Assembly: GCF_029873635.1 (NCBI RefSeq)
Contig: NC_080422.1
Location: 4,506,001-4,570,000 of the forward strand
Source of the DNA: Malania oleifera
Taxonomy: Eukaryota > Streptophyta > Magnoliopsida > Santalales > Ximeniaceae
Length of the DNA stretch: 64,000 nucleotides
Direction: 5' to 3'
Made by a program: the position numbers and the translations under genes. Below, one piece after another: positions 27,201 through 37,300 of this stretch (the first letter of the stretch is position 1; each line of letters starts with the position of its first letter). The notes under the pieces are model-generated. The model made no database searches. It was not told the origin of the DNA and saw nothing but the letters and a program-made list of their open reading frames with translations.

Positions 27201-30200
27201 CTGTCGTCAATGTGGCTTCATCTGGAGCGTTTATAGGGAAATGGTGATCGTGTGGCTTCGAGGGTGACACGTGGCTTTTCGATCGGATGGGCATGAACGC
27301 ACCACGTGGTGAGATCCTATGGTTCGGAAGCCACAGATACTTAAACCCTCATTTTTTGTTCTGTTTCATTTTTTCATTTTCCTCACAAGCTTTCAATTCC
27401 CCTTCTCTCCACTCTCTTCTTCTTCCTCCTCTATCTCCTACAAACCCTAGTCTAACCCCCTCTACAACTCACCAGTGCTCGTCACCTCCTTAGCCTCTCT
27501 CTGTCTCTCACCCCTCTCTGCCTCTCACCTCCTATGAAACCCTAGCCTGCAACTCTTCTTCTCCCTCAATCCTTCTTCTCTCTCTCTCCTGCTTGTTCAA
27601 ACGGCCACAACCAGAGACATCTCCAAACCATCTCTTTCTTCGACATCACAGACTTCTAACAAGCCCTAAAATCCGACGCCCTTCTGCTCTCTCAAACTTT
27701 CAATTCCCTTTATCTCAGTTTGGAAGCCCTAGCCCCTCTGTAAATCTCTTCTCTTGCTTACTCTATTCTTATTTTCTCATCTTGAACCTTTAAAGAGAAT
27801 CCCTTAAGTCTCTCAATATTCCCTAAAACATAATCCCTAACCTTCAAGGACACCTCCTCTTCGAGTTTGATCTGAATCAACTTGGAATAACCAAGTGGCA
27901 CAATGGCGAACCCGAGGGGATACTCAAGAGGGTCTTTTCGATTCCAAAAATGTTTCGAACCAGATGAGTTCCTTCTTCCCTTTCTGTTTGACTTTTATTT
28001 ATTTCTTATTTCTTTGTTTGAGATTTTGAGGGGTGTGTGTGCAATGTTGATTGGATGCTTGTTTGTGATGGTTGTGATGATTCTAGTTTGTGTGGATTTT
28101 GGTCCTAGGGTTGTGAGAGGTAGGGTTTGGTCTCGGGTCTCCAGTTGAAGACGAGTCAACTCGTCTTCAACCCAGTGGGTTACACCTGGGTTGACTCGCG
28201 CGAGTCAACCCATGGGGGCATGTGAACTCGGTTAAGCTCGAGTGGGCTAAGACACGTGTTATTGCAACACGTGGTGGGTCTAGGCGTGTGGGTTTTATAA
28301 TGGGCTGTCTGGATTAACTTTTAGGAAACAGATGGGCCAGTTGGGGTTTAAAAATGGGCTAGCTGGTCCGAGTTATTTAAAGAAGATGGGCTTCGTTTTA
28401 AAATTTTGAAAATGGGCTGGGTTAAAAGCTTCAAAAGGGCTTCTGGGGTAGTTTCAAAACAGGTTGGGCTAAGGGTTTAAAGATAGAGATAATGGACTGG
28501 CTTTTAAAATTTGGAAGTCGGCTTGGGGGTTTTAAAAAGAAAATGGGCCTCAATCTTAAAAGCAAGTGGGCTCGGCCCAATCATATTTTAAAACAAAGGA
28601 GTTTGAATTTGAATTTTAAAATGGGCGGCCCGGTTCCAATTTTAAAACAAAAGGGTTTGAATTTGCACTTTAAAATGGGCCAGCATGATTCCAAAAGGGG
28701 TTTGAAAACGAGTTTGTTTCTCTTCTGAACACACTGAGGCTTCCGGGTGGGCTACAATTTGGTTTGGGTTTGAGCTTTGGGTCAAGACAGAGTTCGGGTT
28801 TAAGACCTGATTCGGGGGTTCAAAACAAAGCTCAGGTCCAGGGGGGTTCAAATTAGGTTCGGGTCTAAACCTTAGGGAACCTGAATTTAGGTTCAGATGA
28901 GAACCTGAAACTTCCAGGGGATACCTGCACTTAAACTCACACACAATTTATATGAATTGAACAAAATGAAAGTGAGAGTTCTGCACTCTCACCCTTTTCT
29001 TTCCACCCCTCCTTTCTTCTTTTCCCTGCTCTGAATCTGTCCGGGTGTCTATCTATGGTCCTCAGCTCTCTGCAATTCTTCTGAGTTCCTCCTTTTTCTG
29101 TAGGGCTTCTTTCTGTTCTCTGCACGTTCTAGTGCAAAGCTCCTCTTCTCCTTCCCGGCTCTGCAATTCAGCAGAGTTTCACTATTCCTCTTTGAATTCT
29201 GCAATTTCTCGCAGAGCTTCCTTGCTTCTCTCAATTGCCCTCTTTTCTCTCAATTTTTGCAAAGTGCTTTTGTGCTCTCCGTGGGTGTCCCTTTGCTACA
29301 GTGAGACTCCCTAATTATAGGGAGTCTAAGGAGTTCAATTGGCGCCAAAAATACCCCACTAACCAATTTCCCCAACTTATTCCCTGCGCTGGTGGGGAAT
29401 ATTTTATTCCCATGAAATTATTTCCTTTTATTTTTTGAATTTCTGTTGCTAATTGCCTGTTTTGTTGCTCTTTTTCGTGCGCAGGTGAACCAAGAGGTCC
29501 AGATGGCATGCTGGGATAGGAGGCCTTGGCATCTTTTTTGTTTCTATTTTTTGTATTTTTGTATTTTTTTATTTGTTTTTGTATACTGATGTACCCCCAC
29601 CTGATTGTGTACTGCAACCTCATTTTGTACACTTGCATTTTCCTGCATGTATGTCATATTAGCCCTCTCATTGTAACACTCTTGCGTGTACATCTACTGC
29701 ACGTGCCCCCCCCCCCCCCCCCCCCCACCCCCTTAATAAAGTGCATGCGACTTTTCAATTTTGACCCTGAAAGTTTGACCAAATTTGACTTCCTTGTTTG
29801 AGAAGCACTAACTGTGACTTTAAAGTTGACCAATTTTGACTTCCCTGCTTAAGAAGCAATAGATGTGATTTTGACCAATTTTGACACAGGGAGCCCACAA
29901 TCAATAAAACATGACTTTTATTCCAAAGAAAAGCAAATAGCCCAGCTTTAAAATTAATAGGCTCGAAATCAAATTTTCAAATTTAAAGTTTTGAACTCGA
30001 AAATTTAGGTGACTCCCAAACCTATATAGGAAACTTGATAAAAAGAGGTGAATTTACGGAACAAGACGATGAACAGTACCTGGGCTTAGATTTAAAACTC
30101 AAATTAGGAGAACTCAACTTAAACCCCAAGACTCAATTTAAAGGTTTGAATGACTTTTTCCTTTTATCTTGATAAAACTCCAAGTTCTGAGAATGTTCAA

Positions 30201-31319
30201 TTACAGTACTCATCTTGAATCTTACCAATGATTAAAGAAACCTAACCTAATAGGGGTTGATTAATATAGGACTTAATTTTTTTCAGAAATTAGAAATTGA
30301 TTTTGCAAATGAACAAAACTATACTAAAACCAAAGGGACTTGATGAATTAACAACTATGACTTGAAGACTTAAAAGGAAGATCAAGGACTCATGACAAAT
30401 CTTAGTTTCAACCCAAAATTCCTTTGAAATTTTTAGAGAGCTTATCTAATTAAAACAAAAGGACTCGATTACGGGGTACTCGGAGCCTATTTGATCCTAC
30501 CCTATAGGAAAGACTCAAATTTTGACGAAAACTTAATTAAAGATGACCGGGACTCCTATCTAAACTAAAACATTGGGGTTTGATGAGACTTAAGATCAGT
30601 TTTATTATACCAGGCCTCTTTGGGGTGGTCTGGTCAAAATTGGGGTGTCTACATATAGGTTATGCATGCACATATGAATGTAAACATGCATATACTTTTG
30701 CATAATTTTGTGAAGAACATGCATGAACATGGATGGTATTGTATATGGATGTTTGCATATGTGTGATTTTGGGCTTGCATGGATGCGTGAATGTTTGGAT
30801 GGATATGCATGCATGTATGTTACAAGTGTATGAGTATTGATGTGCATGCCTGAAGGCAAATGCATAGGGTGTATGTGTTCATATGAATGTAGAGTGCAAA
30901 TGTATGTGTTTTAAGCGTTTTAAAGCATAAACATTGTGTGTTTGGACACGTATATATGTGTATGGTGTTAACGCATGCATGTAGATAGATGTACATAAGT
31001 GCATGCATGGCAATGTGTCACGAGCCAAGCTTGTTCAGGACATTATGCTTGCTTGTGACCGTGTAACAATCCCAAAAAGGGATATAGAAGATTAGTGGAG
31101 TGATTCCCAAAAAAATAATTAATTAATCGAATTTAAAAAAAATAATTAAAATTCATTTTTATTTTTTTATTAATAAATATATTATTATTAATATTAATTA
31201 AATATATTATTATTATTATTATTAAACCATCCTCCTGAAGCTTGAGAAGCTTCAGGAGGCATCTACAACCCCCCTCCCCTTTCTGTCTTTTTTTTTCATT
31301 CTTCTGCGCAGGCTTCCTG

Positions 31320-31356
<37 letters not shown>

Positions 31357-34300
31357 AATTCTCTCACTCTCCTCTCGTTCTCTCTCCCTCTCTCCTCGAT
31401 TTCGTGACGGATTTTCGTCCGATCAAAAATAGGAAGATACCGCTGGACTCCATTCTCCGCTGCCGTCATTTCTACCGGAGCAGATCGGTAGTAGGAGCGA
31501 CGTAGGTGTATCTCTTAGGGTAAGTCAATTTCCTCTTTTTCTTTAATTTCTTGCAAATTATAAGCGCAATCGACGAACGGACACCACCACGAGAATCTAG
31601 GGATGATTCTCTACAAGTCTAGTAAGGCGAAATTCTCATGGGGTCATCGTGGGCAAAACCCCAAATTTGGGGTACGGGGGTTATTAAGGGGCTTAATTTT
31701 AATTAATTAGGATTAATTTAAAAATGTTAAAATGTTGAGCATCTGAAGTTGAAGTAGGATTTCTAGAATTTAGGGTCCGGGTGAGCGTCGCGGATGTAAT
31801 TTTGGAACCCGCAGGCAAAATTCAAAAAATTAAGTGGGAGTGTTAAATAATAGTTTAAATGATAATTTGGGGCATATGGAGTTTAGGGAAAGTTAGTTGA
31901 GTATTATTTTGGGGGAAATTAGTTAATTAATTTGGGAAAAATGCAAATTTCAGGAGTTGAATTTCGGTCGCCAAGGGCGTAGAATCTGGGTGTTAACGAG
32001 TCTCTCAGTAAGCCAAGTAAAGGGAATAAATTATAGCAGTGTTTTTAGAATTACTGTTTAAATTGAAATGTGAAAATGTGCTTATGGTATTTTGTCTGGA
32101 AATTATTACAATATAAATATCAGATAAATTGTATGGCATTTGAATAATTTTAAATTGTGATATTTTAGAGTGTGAAATATAACGATGAGTAATTTTTAAG
32201 AAAATATTGAAATGAGAATTATTGATGTGATTAGTGAAAAATAATGAAATACGGTATTTATATGTGAGTAGAAATGTTTTGCCTGAAAGATGAGATTTTG
32301 TAAATTTATGATATTGAAAAATAATGAAATGTGGTATTTATTTGTGAGTGGAAATTATTTGCATGAGAAATGAGTTTGTACAAATTATTGATATGAGTAT
32401 TTTGGGGAAAAAGTGAAAAATACGTGAAATATGATATATGTTATTACGAGATGATGAAATGTGCACAGAAAACGATGAGAATATTTATATTGAACTGAAT
32501 TGTGATATACTGGAATATGATTGATGAAATACCAATATCGCATAATGAATGCGGGTACGTAGTAATGAACTCTGATAGATGGTTATGATATTGAGCACGG
32601 TACCGTTGCTAGTGGTGTTAGTGCAACCACACGGACTCTTGGAGCGTGTGGCGTGACAGTCGACTGAGCCATTTTGTAGGGTTGTTGGGCCCCCTAAGTC
32701 CGGATCAGGGTTATAGGCTCCGGATCAGGGTTATAGGACGGTCAGTCGTACTACAGACGCGATATGTGATATGATATTTGATCTAACCGGATCGGCCAAC
32801 CGCGGTTAGATCCAGCCTTCGGGCCGCACAACCTTGACCATGGGGGGAAGCATGGCGTGGATAGAAAGATTCTCAGGGTGGCCATGAGTTACAGACGCGA
32901 TGTTGGTATTTGATACCAAGGATACTCATGAGCCAAAAAGTAAAATGAAAATGGAAAGTGAAAGAATGATAAAATTGGCTAAAATGAGAAATGAAAGAAA
33001 GAATGGAAATTGAGAAATAAAAAATGATAAAATTGAGAAATGGAATCGTGTAAGTTAATAATATAAATAATTGAGGTAAAGTGAAACTCTCCGCCTGAGG
33101 GCTTACTGGGTAAGGTGAGTGCCCTAATAGGTATCAAATGTGGTCATACCCGGCTGCATAACGTGCTAGGGCAGAGGAAAACTACCTGTATAGGCGGGTA
33201 ATCTTCCCTATTCTCAAGAACTTCGCAGGTAAAAATGCGTTGCAATGATTGATTTTGAGAAATGATTTTAAAACTTATAAAAACTTGTGTTGTATATCTA
33301 TATGACTATGAGAATATATTTGCCAGTGTATTTTCTCAGATGAAATGTTATTTTGAAAAGTAAAGTGTATTATAATTATTCCTATATGGCCACACACTGT
33401 AAATAATTTATTCCTTCTTACTGAGATGTGTCTCACCCAAATTATCTAAATTTTTCAGGAAATAGGGATAGATCAGGCGATAGAGCTCCGTGACCATTGG
33501 GAGCTGAGACCCTGATACACAGGGTGAGTTTCTGGACTAAGGGAGGTGTCATTCCCCTAGTGTTGAGTAGTTTTTGAGTTTGTGATAATGATGCATATGT
33601 GTGTATGTAGATACTTTAGGTATTGTATTCTGAATGATATAAATACACTGTCTTTCGCTGTTAGGTTTTATAAATAAAATGACTTTTTACTCGGTACACA
33701 ATGCGGGTCAAGTCGTACGAATGATAGTAGGATTGATGACGTGGCCGATTTATGAATGAATATTTATTTATTATTGATTGAAAAAAAAAATTGTACAAAA
33801 AAATCGGGGCGCCACAGACCGCTTATCTGGTGTGCTTGGGATGAGTTTCCATCATGTAAATAGTAGTGTAGGTTTATTTTCTGCTTGTAGAGTCTTTGTA
33901 TGCCAAATAAGGCAGTATGACTCCTCGGTCGCTTTGATGTTTCCTAGTGTCAGGATGATAATTACATAAAAACCTCTTTAGGGGAGGGTGAGTGTTCATC
34001 AGTCATTATAAAACTCACTAGCTATTGTCAACGCGTTTAGCCTACTTGCCTCCCTTGCTAAACACACGATGTCAACGGAAGTGTTGTTAATGAATTTCGT
34101 AGATTCAATGTTTATTACTTACTTGCCACTGCTTTCATGAATGCTTACTGTTTCCGCTGCCATTTGATTAAATGCTAATGAAAGTATTTCATGGATGAAT
34201 GTTGGTAAACGATAGGCTGACTGGTTAAACAAGAGTGCTTTAGCTAGTGTCGCACGGCCCTTCACAATGATGTGAAAATAGTCGGACCATGACACAATGC

Positions 34301-37300
34301 ATGTGTGCTTGCGTATAATTGTGTGTGTATGTGTATGTACATGCATATGAATATGCAAATGGTAGAAAGAAGAACATGAATGTATTTGCACATATGTAGA
34401 TGTAGTAATATGTTACTTAAGAGTATCTATGCATGTGTTTGTTTCATATGTGGAATATGCATGAGTGCATGTGTATGCAAGTGAGAGCATGAAAGTGTAG
34501 GTTATATACATAAGAATGTGAGTGCATATGAATACATGTGCATGAATGTTTGTGCATGAATATGTATGAATGTTGTGCATATTTGTATGCATGTTTATAT
34601 GTAGGCATGGAAGATGTGTTGGTAGAATAAAGTGATGCATGTGCAAATGTGTATGTGTAGGTGCATGTCCATGCATGGATGGTGGAAAGAACGCATGCAT
34701 ATAGAAGCATGTGCATGAATGGGTATGAATGTATTTGCATGTGCGTTTACATGCATGCAAGGGATTAGTAACATACATGTGAGAGCATAAGAGTGTATTT
34801 TTATGCACAAGGTTCCACTAGTGTCTAGAGTTTGCATGAGTGCTTAAGGCATTAGCATGTGTGCATTTGTGACTATATGTGCATGTGGATAAGTATGAAT
34901 GTGACATTAATGTGTTGGAACATGCATGATGCGGATGTGTACATGTATGTGTGAATGTGTATGCACATATGCATGAGTATATGCATGCCTAAGTAAATAT
35001 GTGGATAGGTGAGAGTATAGATGCATGCATATGTGAGTGTGTGTGCATTTGGTAATGGGTGTGCATGTATGAATAGATGCAGGAATGTGTGAATGGTACA
35101 TGCATATATGTGTAAGTTCACATACATGTATAGAACATGAAATAATGCATGAATAATTATGTATATATGTGAAGGTGAGCGTGTGTGAGTTTATATATGT
35201 TTAAAGGTATGTGTAAGTATGTTTATTATATATATATGTCATGAAATGCTAGCATGTGTTTAATTTTGTGTTAAATTGTCATCAATATTGCTTGTGATTG
35301 TTGCTGTGAAAACCCAAAAAAAGGTGTTTGTTGTACGAAAATTAACCTGATGACAAAATCCAAGAGTGGGGCAACAACATCCTTTTGGAATTCTAGATGG
35401 GAGAATAGCCTCTGCAACAGTGGGACTACTCAATATTAAAAGGCTAGTAAATTGAATAAGCATGGAAGAGTCTTGAGTCTTGATTGATTAGATTAAAAAG
35501 GTAATCATGGACTAACCAAATACCGTTCATTAAGACATTGTGTAGGGGGTGTTGATACCTTCCCCTCGCAGAACAAGACAATTCCTGACCTAGGTTTAAC
35601 TTAGAGACTGAGAAACAAGTAGTAATTAGGTGATCGAACTGCACTAAGGAAATACCAAGTTAGTGGCAATTCTTTGGACATGTAAAGTCCCATAATCTCA
35701 ATTCCACTATCTCGGTTGCCATCCGAATTGAGGCGGTTCAAGGCTTCAAGCTGACCCCAGTCCAAGAACGTGTCGACACATCTCACACAATTGGAACACT
35801 AGTGAGGATGCCCAATTGTGGGGAGTGTAGGACAAGTGCCTCGAGAAGCATAGGTGCTTGGTTTATGTCCCAGTGGGACCAAATGACTCCACGGTCACCC
35901 AAGACCTGAGCAGCCTACTTTACAAATGCCATGGGCAGGGGTACTGTGGTGCCCAAAGTAGCTAGCTTATTTTCAGCCACACTGTCCATTAACAAAAATT
36001 ATCCAAATAAAAAAGTTAATTAGTGTTGAAATAAACCAATGGGGAAAATTGCACATGCATGAAACCTTGGGGAATTTGTGAATACATTTTATTTGGGCAC
36101 ACATAGTCTACCAAAAATTGCAGCCTTTGACTTTGTGGGTCATCTCATTGGTAGAAAAGATACAACATAAGAGAATACCAACACCAACAAGAAGACTTTC
36201 CCTCACCTAGTATATTATATAACAATCATAGCTTGCAGTTTTATAACAGATGGTCAGGGAACTTGAAGTCTCTTAAAGAAAATTTTTAAGTCTTGGATTC
36301 ATCTAAAAACTGGAATAAAATGAGAACTACAGATTGATGTGTAAGAAGGGAAAAGCCCCAACCAAACCAAATATTTAAAAGAATAAGAATTATAAGAAGA
36401 AGGCCTAGAAAACTTGAATCAATAAAAGTTAGCAATCATCTGGAAAAGAACATAACTTAAATGAAGTGGAAGCAATACAAAAAATTTATCGACAAGGTAG
36501 TATATTCCAAACCTTAGCATGCTATTTTCTCTGACCAGTGCATCAACTTGAGAACTGACAACAGTTTTCCATGACTCAAGGCCAGTGATCCCTTTCTCCT
36601 AAACAAGAACAATATATGAAGGAGTTAAACTAAAATAATAAACCTCCCCTACCCTTAAAATTTAAGAAAGAAAAAAAAAGAAGTGTAGGAGAAAAACGTT
36701 ACCGCAATCTCCTTCCATTCCATGAGATCCTTCATTTCTTTTCTGCTTTTCTCTAGGAGCGACGAAATTCTTATTAGCTCCTTTTCAAGCCCCGGAAAGA
36801 TATCTGCCTGCCTCCGGTTAAGCTCTTTGAGATAATCCTCCAGCACAGATAGGTTCAACTCAAGAGACCTCACCTTCTGCATTAAGATCTTCAGAACAGT
36901 GTCACTGGGTACTCTGCCATTAGGCTGATGTCTAACTTCCATTACTGGAACAGGAATATTGTTCACAGTCACTGGACTCTTCACATCTACATTGATCCTT
37001 TGCAGATCAGTGATGTTCTCTGTCCCTTCACCAAATGTGACAACCCCATTTTGGACTTCACCATTTGTTTTTCCATCATTCAGAGCAGGTGCTGAATTTA
37101 GAGAAGGCATTACGCTTGAATTAGCCTTCAATAATTTACTGGGCACAGAATCTTCAGAAGCTACGATGAGATCTTCGAGCATCCGCTCAATTGCATCAAC
37201 ACCATACACCTCTAGAACACTGAGTGTACAATAGAATTCTGATCCATAATGACTAAGTAAATTCAACTTCAAGTATCTCACCCATTTGGGTTCAGGCAGT

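Larger units (their letters stand above)
18285..36512 (-). other. 18.2-kb terminal intron of the SUN5-like gene
   Basis: Donor AAG|GTTTGG at 36,513/36,512 and acceptor TTTCAG|ACTAG at 18,285/18,284. At least five transposon insertions account for most of the length: hAT, L1, non-autonomous hAT, and two solo LTRs of 4.9 and 2.8 kb, plus an ATGCATGTG-rich tract. No nested host gene was found. If the intron is retained or polyadenylation occurs early in it, the frame adds about 25 codons ([20 protein letters not shown]...) before a stop and loses both C-terminal membrane spans. Confidence 0.85.

Noticed and set aside
34280-35245. Several overlapping minus-strand open frames of 60-131 codons rich in His, Thr, Tyr and Cys
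   Set aside because: They exist because ATGCATGTG-type low-complexity DNA lacks stops in several frames at once. Products have no domain and all frames look alike.
36959-37234. 91-codon plus-strand open frame
   Set aside because: Shadow of the main SUN exon.
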